Shown here: positions 51,255-60,721 of the stretch, piece after piece | How positions within the stretch are numbered: position 1 is the first letter of the stretch | Layout of the letters: each line of letters opens with the position of its first letter | NCBI RefSeq assembly: GCF_039537665.1 | Contig: NZ_BAABAY010000007.1 | Coordinates: 124,001 to 188,000, forward strand | Source of the DNA: Gaetbulibacter_A aestuarii | Lineage (GTDB): Bacteria > Bacteroidota > Bacteroidia > Flavobacteriales > Flavobacteriaceae | DNA length: 64,000 nucleotides | Direction: 5' to 3' | The notes under the pieces: generated by a model | The model's input: only the letters and a program-made list of their open reading frames with translations | Told to the model about the DNA's origin: nothing | The model's database searches: none | Translations under genes and position numbers: made by a program

Positions 51255-52433
51255 ATGATCTCTATTGAAGAAGCTAAAAACAAGGTTAAAGAAAATACCC
51301 AGCCACATTTAAATAAAGTAAAGAAATCGATCCATAATTCAGGCGGTTTAACTTTGGCTGAAACCATCTACAGTAAGATCGATATGCCGCCATTTAGGCA
51401 ATCGGCGATGGATGGTTATGCTTTGAATCTTCACGATAGTCTGGAATATAAACTCCTGGGAGAAATTAAAGCAGGAGATGAAGCGGCACCCAAGCTTAAA
51501 AGTGGTGAAGCTGTGCGCATTTTTACCGGTGCTCCGGTTCCGGATTCTGCTAATGCTGTTATGATGCAGGAAAAAGTCCAGAAAGAAAAGAATATTATAA
51601 AACTTACGGAATCGATCTCGCAAGGCACCAATATTAGACCTCAGGGAGAACAGGTTAAAAAAGGAGCTATTGCACTGGAAAAAGGCACATTACTAACACC
51701 GGCCGCCATTGGTTTTTTAAGTTCTCTTGGAATTACTGAAGTTTCGGTTTATGATAGACCAAAAATTGCAATAATCACGACAGGAAATGAATTGGTAAGT
51801 CCTCAGGAACCACTAACCTACGGCAAGATCTACGAAAGTAATTCCACCATGCTTACGGAAGCACTTAAGGCACTTGGTTATGATGACGTTTCAGTATTCA
51901 AGGTAGAAGATGATTACGAGAAAACCAAAACCCTTTTAGACACCGCTGTTTCAAATAACGATCTGGTAATCATTACCGGAGGTATTTCTGTGGGCGATTA
52001 TGATTTTGTTGGTAAGGCATTGCATGAAATTCAGGTTAAGGAAATCTTTTACAAGGTGAAACAAAAGCCGGGGAAACCTTTATTTTTCGGAATGCGAAAT
52101 AACACGCGTGTATTTGCTTTACCCGGAAACCCTGCGGCTTCACTAACGTGTTTTTACATTTATGTTTACATAGCCTTGCAGAACATGATGGGAAGAACAC
52201 CTGTGGAACTAAACCGGGTTCAGGCGAAATTAAGCAAGGTATTTGTTAAAAAAGGAGACCGACCCCAATTTTTAAAGGCTATTTTTTATGAAGGTAAGGT
52301 AGAAATTTTGGAAGGTCAGAATTCATCCATGTTACACACGTTTGCCCTGGCTAATGCTTTGGTGTTTGCCGACGAAGCTACCACGAATATACAACCCGGA
52401 AATACTCTGGAAACCATCTTATTACCGATTTAA
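51255..52433 (+). CDS. moeA: Molybdopterin molybdotransferase MoeA
   Basis: Inserts molybdate into adenylated molybdopterin. The 392-residue protein has SAMDGYAL (MoeA domain I), GAPVPDSANAVMMQEK, TGNELV and the GGISVGDYDFV block. It also has KPGKPLFFG and the ALPGNPAAS motif. First gene of the rightward cofactor operon; its stop abuts the ModE-like gene with no gap. Confidence 0.95.
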   Translation: MISIEEAKNKVKENTQPHLNKVKKSIHNSGGLTLAETIYSKIDMPPFRQSAMDGYALNLHDSLEYKLLGEIKAGDEAAPKLKSGEAVRIFTGAPVPDSANAVMMQEKVQKEKNIIKLTESISQGTNIRPQGEQVKKGAIALEKGTLLTPAAIGFLSSLGITEVSVYDRPKIAIITTGNELVSPQEPLTYGKIYESNSTMLTEALKALGYDDVSVFKVEDDYEKTKTLLDTAVSNNDLVIITGGISVGDYDFVGKALHEIQVKEIFYKVKQKPGKPLFFGMRNNTRVFALPGNPAASLTCFYIYVYIALQNMMGRTPVELNRVQAKLSKVFVKKGDRPQFLKAIFYEGKVEILEGQNSSMLHTFALANALVFADEATTNIQPGNTLETILLPI

Positions 52434-52772
52434 ATGGATTATAAAATTAAAAGTCGCATTTGGATAGAAACAGACAATAAAGTTTTATTGGGTGAAGGCC
52501 GTGTTCAATTATTGAAGGAAATCCAAAATACAGGCTCTTTATCCAAAGCCGCAAAATCTCTGGGAATTTCTTACAAGAAAGCCTGGCATTTATTAGATGC
52601 CGTAAATAAATCTGCCAAAAAACCGGTTACCATAAACAGTGTTGGTGGAAAAAATGGTGGTGGTACGCAATTAACAGCTTACGGAAAAGTACTGGTGGCA
52701 ACCTTCGAAGATATCAATAAAAATTGTTGGGAATTTTTGGATCAGCAATTAGAAAAAATAGAGAATCTTTAG
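52434..52772 (+). CDS. ModE-like winged-helix protein without molybdate-binding domain
   Basis: A 112-residue protein matching the DNA-binding N-domain of ModE: GEGRVQLLKEIQNTGSLSKAAKSLGISYKKAWHLLDAVN, then VGGKNGGGTQLTAYGK. The molbindin domains that sense molybdate in full ModE are absent. It may regulate this operon through another signal, or act as a stand-alone repressor. It starts at the base following the moeA stop. Confidence 0.87.
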   Translation: MDYKIKSRIWIETDNKVLLGEGRVQLLKEIQNTGSLSKAAKSLGISYKKAWHLLDAVNKSAKKPVTINSVGGKNGGGTQLTAYGKVLVATFEDINKNCWEFLDQQLEKIENL

Positions 52773-52782
52773 TTCATATAAT

Positions 52783-53523
52783 ATGTTAAACAACGAACAC
52801 ATTACGCTCTTTTTAGTGCTTCTACCAATCGTCGCTTTTTTATATTCCAGTGTGGGTCACGGTGGTGCCAGTGGGTATTTGGCTCTTATGGCCTTATTTT
52901 CTTTTGCCCCGGATACCATGAAACCAACCGCATTGCTTCTTAATTTATTTGTAGCTGCCATTTCCTTTTACTATTACTACAGAGGTGGTTTTTTTAATAA
53001 AAGATTATTCCTCTCATTTGCAGTCGCCTCCATACCTTTGGCTTTTTTAGGCGGAACTGTAGCATTAGATGCAAGCATTTACAAAAAGACCTTAGCCGTT
53101 TTACTGGTATTCGCTATTTTAAAAATGTTGAACGTTTTCGGAAAGGAAAAATCATATATCCGAAAGGTAAAAATATGGCAGGGGCTCATTGTTGGCGGTG
53201 CTATCGGGTTTTTCTCCGGGCTTATTGGTATTGGTGGTGGGATCATTTTAACACCTATCATTTTAATACTTCACTGGGGTAAAATGAAGGAAGCTGCTGC
53301 GGTTTCAGCACTTTTTATTTGGGTGAATTCTGCCGCAGGCTTAATCGGTCAGGTGAGTAGTGGCGTGAGATTGGAAAAGGAATCTTTTATCTTGGTTGCC
53401 ATTGCTTTGATTGGTGGAACTTTAGGCGGTTATTTGGGTAGTAAAAAGATCAACAATAAAAACCTGAGATATATTCTGGCTTTCGTGCTGGTACTGGCAA
53501 GTTTCAAATTATTTTTCACATAG
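52783..53523 (+). CDS. TauE/SafE-family (DUF81) membrane transporter
   Basis: A 246-residue membrane protein with seven to eight hydrophobic segments and the duplicated family motifs SSVGHGGASGYLALMAL and GLIGIGGGIILTPIIL. Members move sulfite, sulfoacetate or other small anions. In this operon it may handle a sulfur compound or molybdate-related anion; no modABC transporter is visible in the window. The assignment to molybdate is speculative. Confidence 0.82.
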   Translation: MLNNEHITLFLVLLPIVAFLYSSVGHGGASGYLALMALFSFAPDTMKPTALLLNLFVAAISFYYYYRGGFFNKRLFLSFAVASIPLAFLGGTVALDASIYKKTLAVLLVFAILKMLNVFGKEKSYIRKVKIWQGLIVGGAIGFFSGLIGIGGGIILTPIILILHWGKMKEAAAVSALFIWVNSAAGLIGQVSSGVRLEKESFILVAIALIGGTLGGYLGSKKINNKNLRYILAFVLVLASFKLFFT

Positions 53524-53524
53524 C

Positions 53525-54100
53525 ATGATCTTAAAAGAAAACATAACAGGACTCATTTTAGCCGGAGGAAAAAGTTCCCGGATGGGAGAAGACAAGGGTT
53601 TTGTGAAGCTAAATGATACCACGTTTATGGAGTACATTATCACAGCTGTCGACCCGCTGGTATCCGAGATTATTATTAGTTCTAATAATCCGGATTATGA
53701 TATTTTTGGCTTTCGCCGAATAGAAGACCCCATAAAAAATGAGGGACCTTTAGTTGGTTTATTTTCAGGTTTTTTGGCATCTCAGACAAAATATGTTTTA
53801 GTTCTAAGTTGCGATGTTCCTTTGATAAATAGTCTTGTTTTAAAATCTTTGATTACCAATTTTGAAGCTTCATTTGACGGCATCATGTTTAAACAAAATG
53901 ATCAGATCATGCCGCTTATAGGGTTGTACAAATCAAGTTGCGCTCATAAATTTAAAACGGCTTTTGATTCCGGCGAACGCCGACTATTGAATGCTTTAAA
54001 AACATGCAAAATGAAATTATTGACCCTCGGAGAAGCGTCCAAAGCTTTGACGAATATTAATACCCGAGCTGAATTAAACCAAATAAGATCATGGTCATAA
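53525..54100 (+). CDS. mobA: Molybdenum cofactor guanylyltransferase
   Basis: A 191-residue nucleotidyltransferase with the GTP-binding loop LILAGGKSSRMGEDKGFVKLN, the LVLSCDVPLIN segment with the metal-binding Asp and a C-terminal NINTRAEL (typical 'ND/NINTxEDL' end of MobA). Converts Mo-MPT to the guanine dinucleotide form used by DMSO-reductase-type enzymes such as the FdhF/YdeP-like protein downstream. Overlaps moaD by 10 bases. Confidence 0.88.
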   Translation: MILKENITGLILAGGKSSRMGEDKGFVKLNDTTFMEYIITAVDPLVSEIIISSNNPDYDIFGFRRIEDPIKNEGPLVGLFSGFLASQTKYVLVLSCDVPLINSLVLKSLITNFEASFDGIMFKQNDQIMPLIGLYKSSCAHKFKTAFDSGERRLLNALKTCKMKLLTLGEASKALTNINTRAELNQIRSWS

Positions 54101-54324
54101 CAATTAAATTTTTCGGACAAATAACAGAAATTACCGAATGCACTGAAGAAACACTGGATGTCTCCGGAAGTCTTATATACGATCTTGTGGAGGAACTTTA
54201 TGGTATATATCCACAGTTGGCCGATATATCCTTTAAAGTAGCTCAAGACCAGGAATTGGTGCCTTTAGAAACACCGCTTAATGGCTCAGAAATAGCTTTA
54301 TTACCACCCTTTGCCGGTGGATAA
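54091..54324 (+). CDS. moaD: Molybdopterin synthase small subunit MoaD
   Basis: A 77-residue ubiquitin-like protein ending in the required Gly-Gly (LPPFAGG), which is adenylated by MoeB and carries the sulfur for molybdopterin synthesis. Located directly before moeB. Confidence 0.92.
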   Translation: MVITIKFFGQITEITECTEETLDVSGSLIYDLVEELYGIYPQLADISFKVAQDQELVPLETPLNGSEIALLPPFAGG

Positions 54325-54330
54325 CATATC

Positions 54331-55416
54331 ATGAATAGATACAACAGACATATCATTTTATCTGAAATTGGTCCGGAAGGGCAAAAGAAGATCTCGAATG
54401 CCAAAGTACTGGTTATTGGTGCCGGCGGACTAGGTTGCCCTGTACTTCAATATTTAGCTGCTGCAGGTGTTGGTACTTTAGGGATTATTGATTTTGATAC
54501 TGTTGAAATCCACAATCTGCAACGCCAGATATTATTTGGTTCATCAAGTTTAGGGCAAAATAAAGCGGTAGCTGCCAGGGCGCGTTTGGAGGATCTTAAT
54601 GACAGTATTTCTATCCAAGCCTATCCGGAAGCCTTAACCTATAAGAATGCCCTGAAATTATTTAAAGATTATGATATTATCGTTGATGGATCAGATAATT
54701 TCGATACCCGATATCTCGTGAATGATGCTTGCGTTATAACAAACAAGCCTCTGGTTTATGGCGCCATATACAAGTTCGAAGGTCAGGTTTCCGTTTTCAA
54801 TTATAATGAAGGTCCCTCCTACCGGTGTTTATTTCCTGAACCTCCGAAAACCTATGAAGTTCCCAATTGTGATTCCATTGGTGTTTTGGGTGTTCTTCCG
54901 GGTATTATTGGCACGATGCAGGCTAACGAAGTATTAAAACTGATCTTGAATTTAGGCGAATTACTCTCAGGAAAGCTTCTTTGTTACCATGCTTTAAACG
55001 GAAATTTGCATCATTTGAAGATCACTCGGAATAATTCTGTAATTCAAAAGATTTTGGATGAAGCTGATTCGTTTCGCTCCAAAAGCATCAACCTTTCCTG
55101 TGAAACGGATGATATTAGAACCAGTATTGAAAACCTCGATTTTTCAGAAGCATTACAATTTTTAGATGTCAGAAATCCAAATGAATTACCTAAAATTGAA
55201 AATTCTGAGGTTATTCAAATACCATTAAACGAAATAGAATCAAAAGCTAACACCCTGGATACATCGAAAAAAACACTGGTGTTTTGCCAATCGGGTGTTC
55301 GCAGTCTTGCTGCGGTCAGGCTGCTAAAAATCATGGGGTTTCAAAATTGTTACGCGCTTAAAGAAAATGCCGGAGAAATTCAGAAAATATTAAAAAAACA
55401 ATCTTATGTCAGATAA
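54331..55416 (+). CDS. moeB: MoeB-type adenylyltransferase fused to rhodanese
   Basis: A 361-residue protein. The N-terminal ThiF/MoeB domain (1-240) contains the nucleotide loop VIGAGGLGCPVLQYLAAAGVG and the IDFDTVEIHNLQRQ motif. The C-terminal rhodanese domain (about 265-360) contains the catalytic Cys in VFCQSGVRS. The fusion allows activation of MoaD and delivery of persulfide sulfur by one protein. Overlaps moaE by 11 bases. Confidence 0.92.
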   Translation: MNRYNRHIILSEIGPEGQKKISNAKVLVIGAGGLGCPVLQYLAAAGVGTLGIIDFDTVEIHNLQRQILFGSSSLGQNKAVAARARLEDLNDSISIQAYPEALTYKNALKLFKDYDIIVDGSDNFDTRYLVNDACVITNKPLVYGAIYKFEGQVSVFNYNEGPSYRCLFPEPPKTYEVPNCDSIGVLGVLPGIIGTMQANEVLKLILNLGELLSGKLLCYHALNGNLHHLKITRNNSVIQKILDEADSFRSKSINLSCETDDIRTSIENLDFSEALQFLDVRNPNELPKIENSEVIQIPLNEIESKANTLDTSKKTLVFCQSGVRSLAAVRLLKIMGFQNCYALKENAGEIQKILKKQSYVR

Positions 55417-55849
55417 AAAAGTAAAAAACGTTTTTAGAGAAGGTGCTATAAGTCCTGCCTTTATAGGTGAATCCATACACAAACACCAAAGTAAAACCGA
55501 GATTGGTGCTCATAACATCTTTCTGGGTCAGGTGCGTGCTGATGAGATCGATGGTAAACAAGTAGCCGCTATAGAATATACAGCTTATGAAGACATGGCA
55601 AATGCCAAATGCCACGAAATTCGTGAAGCAGCTTTTGATAAATTTGATCTTACCTGCATGCATATTTATCATAGCTTAGGAACTGTAAAGGCCGGTGAAA
55701 TTTGCCTTTTTGTTTTTGTTTCAGCACCACATCGAAAAGCAGTTTTTGACGCTTTAAGCTTTGTTGTTGAAGCAATAAAAGCAGAGGTTCCGGTATTTGG
55801 AAAGGAGATTTTTGAAGATCAAACCCATCAGTGGAAAGTTAATTCGTAA
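55406..55849 (+). CDS. moaE: Molybdopterin synthase large subunit MoaE
   Basis: A 147-residue catalytic subunit. Features are FLGQVR, IEYTAYEDMA, the YHSLGTVKAGEICLFVFVSAPHR block and the EVPVFGKEIF motif with the catalytic lysine near the C-terminus. Normal length. Confidence 0.93.
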   Translation: MSDKKVKNVFREGAISPAFIGESIHKHQSKTEIGAHNIFLGQVRADEIDGKQVAAIEYTAYEDMANAKCHEIREAAFDKFDLTCMHIYHSLGTVKAGEICLFVFVSAPHRKAVFDALSFVVEAIKAEVPVFGKEIFEDQTHQWKVNS

Positions 55850-55858
55850 TTAAAATTT

Positions 55859-56770
55859 ATGGTCGATATTACAGCTAAAAATACCAGTTTAAGGAGCGCA
55901 ACAGCTCAAGCCATCCTGAAGGTTAGTAAACCTGAAACCATTGCAGCGATAAAAAATGATACAGTTCCCAAGGGCAATGTATTTGAAATGAGTAAGGCCG
56001 CCGGTTTATTGGGCGTAAAACGAACTCCGGACATTTTACCCGATTGCCACCCTTTACCTATTGAGTTTACAGGTGTTGGGTATGAGATACATGGTCTGGA
56101 AATAACCATATTATTCACAGTAAAGACCATTTACAAAACCGGTGTTGAAGTTGAAGCGATGCATGGTGCCAGCGTTGTGGCATTGAATATGTACGATATG
56201 CTAAAACCTATCGATAAGTTAATCGAAATCCAACATATAAAATTACTTTCTAAAAAAGGAGGTAAATCAGATTTTAAAGAATCATTCAAATCTGATTTAA
56301 AGGCAGCCGTTATTGTTTGTAGCGATACAATTTCAGCGGGACAAAAAGAAGATAAAGCAGGTAAAGCCATCATTGAAAAACTGGAAACCTGTGGCGTTAA
56401 CACGACAGAATATCACATCATTCCTGATGAAAAGGATGAGATTCAGAATAAAACCAAAACCTTTCAAAAACAAGGTTTGGATATCATCATCTTTACGGGA
56501 GGCACGGGTTTATCTGCTCGCGATATGACACCCGAGGCAATTATTCCCTTGTTAGATCGAAGAATACCCGGGGCTGAAGAAGCCATCCGAAATTATGGTC
56601 AGAATCGAATGCCTTATGCCATGTTATCACGAAGTGTTGTAGGCACTATAGGAAGCACGCTGGTTTTAGCACTTCCCGGCTCCACAAACGGTGCAAAGGA
56701 ATCTATGGATGCTATTTTTCCGGCCATTTTGCACAGTTTCAAAGTGTTAAAAGGCATCCGACACGATTAA
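55859..56770 (+). CDS. moaCB: Bifunctional MoaC-MoaB fusion
   Basis: A 303-residue protein. The N-terminal MoaC (1-150) has the catalytic region LPDCHPLPIEF, then KTGVEVEAMHGASVVALNMYDMLK and KKGGKSD; it converts the GTP-derived intermediate to cyclic pyranopterin. The C-terminal MoaB/MogA domain (about 155-303) has VCSDTISAGQKEDKAG, IIFTGGTGLSARDMTPEAI and ALPGSTNGAKE; it adenylates molybdopterin. Both halves keep their key motifs, so this is a true fusion. Confidence 0.93.
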   Translation: MVDITAKNTSLRSATAQAILKVSKPETIAAIKNDTVPKGNVFEMSKAAGLLGVKRTPDILPDCHPLPIEFTGVGYEIHGLEITILFTVKTIYKTGVEVEAMHGASVVALNMYDMLKPIDKLIEIQHIKLLSKKGGKSDFKESFKSDLKAAVIVCSDTISAGQKEDKAGKAIIEKLETCGVNTTEYHIIPDEKDEIQNKTKTFQKQGLDIIIFTGGTGLSARDMTPEAIIPLLDRRIPGAEEAIRNYGQNRMPYAMLSRSVVGTIGSTLVLALPGSTNGAKESMDAIFPAILHSFKVLKGIRHD

Positions 56771-56791
56771 TAAAATAACAAGAAAATATTT

Positions 56792-57799
56792 ATGACAAAT
56801 ACTTCAAAAATACTTCAAGATAAACACGGCAGAAACCACAGTTATTTGCGGATCTCGCTGATTGAACGCTGCAATTTACGCTGTACTTATTGCATGCCTG
56901 AGGCCGGTGTTCAACTATCGCCTAAAAGCCATTTAATGACTTATGAAGAAGTATACAGTATTGCAAAAACCTTTGTTGATCAAGGTGTAACAAAAATCCG
57001 CTTGACCGGTGGAGAACCTCTAATACGAAAAGATATACCTGTTATTATTGAAAAATTAGCGACGCTCCCGGTTGAATTATCCATAACAACCAATGCCGTG
57101 ATCATCGACCGGTTTATTGATGTTTTGAAAGACAACGGTGTTAAAAATATCAATATCAGCCTGGATTCTTTAAAAAAGGAAAAGTTCGCAAGTATCACGA
57201 GACGCAACCAGTTTGATAAGGTTTATGAAAATATTTTAATGCTCATTAAGGAAGGCTTTAATGTTAAGATCAACGCTGTGCTGATTAAAGATTTTAATGA
57301 AGATGAGATCGTTGATTTTATTCAATTTACCAAAGCGCATCCGGTTTCCTTCCGATTTATCGAGTTTATGCCCTTCGATGGCAATAAATGGGATATGAGT
57401 AAAATGGTATCTTATAAAGACGTTATGGATCGTGTGCATAAAGCTTTTCTTGAAAATAAAATTGAACGTTTACAGGATGCTCCAAATGACACTTCAAAAA
57501 ACTATAAAATAAAAGGCTATGCCGGTAGTTTTGCGATCATTAGTTCTGTAACTAATCCGTTTTGCGACTCCTGTAACAGACTCCGCTTAACCGCCAACGG
57601 GCAATTAAAAAATTGCTTGTTTTCTTCAGGTGAATCAGATATTCTAGGTGCCTTTCGTGCAGGAAAATCTATAGAACCTGTCATTAAAAAAGCAGTTCAG
57701 GCGAAACACTTTATGCGTGGTGGTATGGATACCTTGGAAAAACTCCAGGAACCTAAACGCCATTCGAATAACCGAAGCATGATCACCATTGGCGGTTAA
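56792..57799 (+). CDS. moaA: GTP 3',8-cyclase MoaA
   Basis: A 335-residue radical SAM enzyme for the first step of molybdenum cofactor synthesis. The N-terminal cluster motif is CNLRCTYCMPE and the SAM-binding TGGEPLIRKDIP follows. The C-terminal second cluster is FCDSCNRLRLTANGQLKNCLFS, providing its Cys ligands. The enzyme ends with HFMRGG and a glycine pair (TIGG), as required for activity. Last gene of the operon, convergent with the FdhF-like gene 4 bases away. Confidence 0.96.
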   Translation: MTNTSKILQDKHGRNHSYLRISLIERCNLRCTYCMPEAGVQLSPKSHLMTYEEVYSIAKTFVDQGVTKIRLTGGEPLIRKDIPVIIEKLATLPVELSITTNAVIIDRFIDVLKDNGVKNINISLDSLKKEKFASITRRNQFDKVYENILMLIKEGFNVKINAVLIKDFNEDEIVDFIQFTKAHPVSFRFIEFMPFDGNKWDMSKMVSYKDVMDRVHKAFLENKIERLQDAPNDTSKNYKIKGYAGSFAIISSVTNPFCDSCNRLRLTANGQLKNCLFSSGESDILGAFRAGKSIEPVIKKAVQAKHFMRGGMDTLEKLQEPKRHSNNRSMITIGG

Positions 57800-57802
57800 A
57801 TA

Positions 57803-60091
57803 CTAAGCCGGGGTTACCGTAATTTTTATACTTTTTGACGTTGGCGTTTTACAGGTATGCGCATAACTATCAATAGGAACTAACACATTGGTTTCCGGGA
57901 AATACGTAGCACAACAGTCCTTTGGAATATCGTAACCAACAATCTTAAAATTATGGGCTTCTCGAATCTCACCATCGTACTCTGATTTTAAGTGAATCAC
58001 CTGTTGTTCCTCTAAACCTCTGGACTTCATATCCTCCCGATTCATAAAGATCACACGGCGTTCATTAAAAATGCCACGGTAGCGATCGTTCATACCGTAG
58101 ATTGTGGTGTTGAATTGATCATGACTTCTGATCGTCATCATAATCAATTCATCTTTTTTTAGTTTCCAATCGGGTAGCTTGTTCTTAGAGAATTCTGCTT
58201 TACCACTTTTTGTATTGAATTTTCGAATTCTTGCACCATTAGGTAGATAAAAACCTGATGGATTTTGAAGACGTTTATTAAAAGCTTCAAAGCCTGTAAC
58301 TACTTCTTCGATATCATCACGAACCAGATCGTAATCATCCTGATAGGCCAACCAATCGATCTTTGTGCGGTCTTTTAAAGTCTCATACGCCATACCACAA
58401 ACCACGGCAACCTCGCTGATAATTTTATCTGAACATGGCTCCTTAACTCCTTTTGTTGAAGAAACAACACCCATAGAACTCTCGACACTCAACGTTTGAA
58501 CGCCGCTTTTCTGATAATCTTTCTCAGAGCGTCCTAAACATGGTAGGATCAAGGCTTCTTTGCCGGTAACCAGATGCGATCGGTTTAATTTGGTGCTCAC
58601 ATGAACCGTTAAATTACAATTTGCCATAGCCTGGGCGGTATAATTAGTATCAGGTGCTGCAATTGAAAAGTTTCCACCCAAACCAATAAATACTTTCGCT
58701 TTTTTCTCATGCATCGCCTTGATACTTTCTAAAACGGCATAACCCGGCTCACTTTTCGGCTTAAAGCCATATTTTTCTTCGATCTTATCGAGAAAGGCTT
58801 GTGGTGCCGCATCCCAAATACCCACAGTTCTATCGCCCTGTACATTAGAATGTCCTCTTACAGGACAAGTACCGGCGCCCATTTTGCCTATACTTCCTTT
58901 CAACAATAACAAATTAACCAGTTCACGAATATTATCAACCGCATTTTTATGCTGCGTAAGGCCCATAGCCCAACAGGTAATAATGTTGTCATTATTAAGG
59001 ATAATTTCGAAAACCTCATCAAAAATTTCTCTGGAAACTCCTGAAGCTTTCAAACATTCCTCAAAATTGTACTGCTCCAGATCTTTTACAAAATCTTCAT
59101 AACCATGGGTATAGGTTTTTATGAATTCTTTATCGGTTACATTTCCGGTTTCAGTTTCCTTTTCTAGCAATTTTATAAGTAAAGCCTTGGTAAAGGCAAC
59201 GTCTCCATTGATGCGAACAGGAACGTAAACATCTGCCAGTTTGGTACCACCGGTAAGCATTTTCAATGGTTTTTGTGGATTGGTGAATTTCATTAAACCG
59301 GCTTCAGGCAGCGGATTTATGGCAATGATCTTTCCACCATTCTTCTTGCATTTTTCCAATGCTGATAACATTCTGGGGTGATTCGTTGCCGGATTCTGAC
59401 CAATGATCATGAGTACATCCGCCTTATGCAGATCATTCAAGGTTACAGAGCCCTTCCCTATTCCTAACGTTTCGGATAAGGCTGAACCACTGGCCTCGTG
59501 ACACATATTAGAACAGTCCGGTAAATTGGTGGTTCCAAACTCACGCACAAACAATTGATACAAAAAAGCTGCTTCATTTGTGGTTCTTCCGGAGGTATAA
59601 AAAATAGCTTCATCCGGACTCTCCAAAGCATTTAAATGTTTGGATATCTTATTGAAAGCGTCTACCCAACTGATAGGTTTGTAGTGCGTTGCTCCTTCTT
59701 CCAAAACCATAGGTTCTGCCAGGCGTCCGGCTTTACCTATTTCAAAATCGTTCCAGGTCGCGAGTTCATCCAGAGCATATTTTTCAAAAAATGAAGCGCC
59801 GATGGTATCTTTTTGGGCTTCTTCAGCAATAGCTTTTATACCATTTTCACAGTATTCGCCAATTGAGGAGCGTTTCCCATCAGGATCTGCCCAGGCACAT
59901 CCCGGGCAATCAAAGCCTCCTTTTTGGTTTAATTTTAAAGATAGTTTAACAGCCTCTAAAGGCTTCATATATTTTGCAGCCTGAGCAACTGAAGAAAAAA
60001 TAGCCTTCAGACCGGCACTATTGGTCATAGGTTTTTTAACCTCTAAATCTGAAAACTCCTCAGTTATTTTGGCGTGTTCTTTTGAATTCAA
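57803..60091 (-). CDS. FdhF/YdeP-family molybdopterin oxidoreductase
   Basis: A 762-residue DMSO-reductase-superfamily protein of the YdeP type. Motifs are FDCPGCAWADPDG (iron-sulfur region), SGRTTNEAAFLYQLFVREFGT, DCSNMCHEASGSALSETLG and NPATNHPRML. The CPVRGHSNVQGDRT block and the C-terminal molydopterin-binding domain (TIRSHDQFNTTIYGMNDRYRG) follow. No transmembrane or signal segment, so it is probably cytoplasmic. The substrate of the family is unclear (formate and acid-resistance roles have been suggested for relatives). Last gene of the leftward molybdoenzyme cluster. Confidence 0.88.
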   Translation of the reverse strand: MNSKEHAKITEEFSDLEVKKPMTNSAGLKAIFSSVAQAAKYMKPLEAVKLSLKLNQKGGFDCPGCAWADPDGKRSSIGEYCENGIKAIAEEAQKDTIGASFFEKYALDELATWNDFEIGKAGRLAEPMVLEEGATHYKPISWVDAFNKISKHLNALESPDEAIFYTSGRTTNEAAFLYQLFVREFGTTNLPDCSNMCHEASGSALSETLGIGKGSVTLNDLHKADVLMIIGQNPATNHPRMLSALEKCKKNGGKIIAINPLPEAGLMKFTNPQKPLKMLTGGTKLADVYVPVRINGDVAFTKALLIKLLEKETETGNVTDKEFIKTYTHGYEDFVKDLEQYNFEECLKASGVSREIFDEVFEIILNNDNIITCWAMGLTQHKNAVDNIRELVNLLLLKGSIGKMGAGTCPVRGHSNVQGDRTVGIWDAAPQAFLDKIEEKYGFKPKSEPGYAVLESIKAMHEKKAKVFIGLGGNFSIAAPDTNYTAQAMANCNLTVHVSTKLNRSHLVTGKEALILPCLGRSEKDYQKSGVQTLSVESSMGVVSSTKGVKEPCSDKIISEVAVVCGMAYETLKDRTKIDWLAYQDDYDLVRDDIEEVVTGFEAFNKRLQNPSGFYLPNGARIRKFNTKSGKAEFSKNKLPDWKLKKDELIMMTIRSHDQFNTTIYGMNDRYRGIFNERRVIFMNREDMKSRGLEEQQVIHLKSEYDGEIREAHNFKIVGYDIPKDCCATYFPETNVLVPIDSYAHTCKTPTSKSIKITVTPA

Positions 60092-60103
60092 AATGTAATT
60101 TTT

Positions 60104-60709
60104 TTAATTTTTATTGAAATGATTCTGGTAATCTTTTGGTGTATCGATATCCGGATTCTGCCTGGGCGGCTTTAATGTCTTAATAAACGCTTCATGCCTT
60201 TTCAGAAGAAAGCGAGCGCCGTGATCGTCTGAAAGCTTAGAGAGCTCTTCCAGATAGGATGCGTCAAATAATGCAGGAACACCGTAAGGTCTATTTTGAT
60301 AGGAAGATGCTATGATCTGCTGCTTATTAGGTTGGAATTCTGAGATCATGCTGCTTAGATATTTTGCAGTTATAAATGGTTGATCGGCCAGCGCGATAAG
60401 CACATGCCGCTCTTTCATTCTTAATAAATAATCTGCCGCACAGGCAATCGATGATCCTAAACCTGACATCCAATTTTTATTTTCCAGAATGGTGATGTTG
60501 ATATCTTTAATTTCGTTTTCTATGATTTTGAAATGAGCTCCTAAAACCACTATGAGTTCTGCAGGATTAATAGCTGAAACTGTTTCAATAACATGGCCTA
60601 ACAAAGTTTTGTTTTCGGCCCAATCCAATAACTGTTTTGGAGTTCCCATGCGATTAGAAGCTCCTGCGGCTAATATAACTACAGCAGTATGTGAGGCATC
60701 AGCATTCAA
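60104..60709 (-). CDS. MocA-like nucleotidyltransferase
   Basis: A 201-residue NTP-transferase with VILAAGASNRMGTPKQLLDW and the DQPFITAKYL segment. This matches MocA-type cytidylyltransferases that prepare the cofactor form used by xanthine dehydrogenase-family enzymes. Its position between XdhC and the FdhF-like gene and next to the IorB-like subunit agrees. CTP specificity is inferred from context. Confidence 0.82.
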   Translation of the reverse strand: MNADASHTAVVILAAGASNRMGTPKQLLDWAENKTLLGHVIETVSAINPAELIVVLGAHFKIIENEIKDINITILENKNWMSGLGSSIACAADYLLRMKERHVLIALADQPFITAKYLSSMISEFQPNKQQIIASSYQNRPYGVPALFDASYLEELSKLSDDHGARFLLKRHEAFIKTLKPPRQNPDIDTPKDYQNHFNKN

Positions 60710-60721
60710 ATAAGATTCTAT

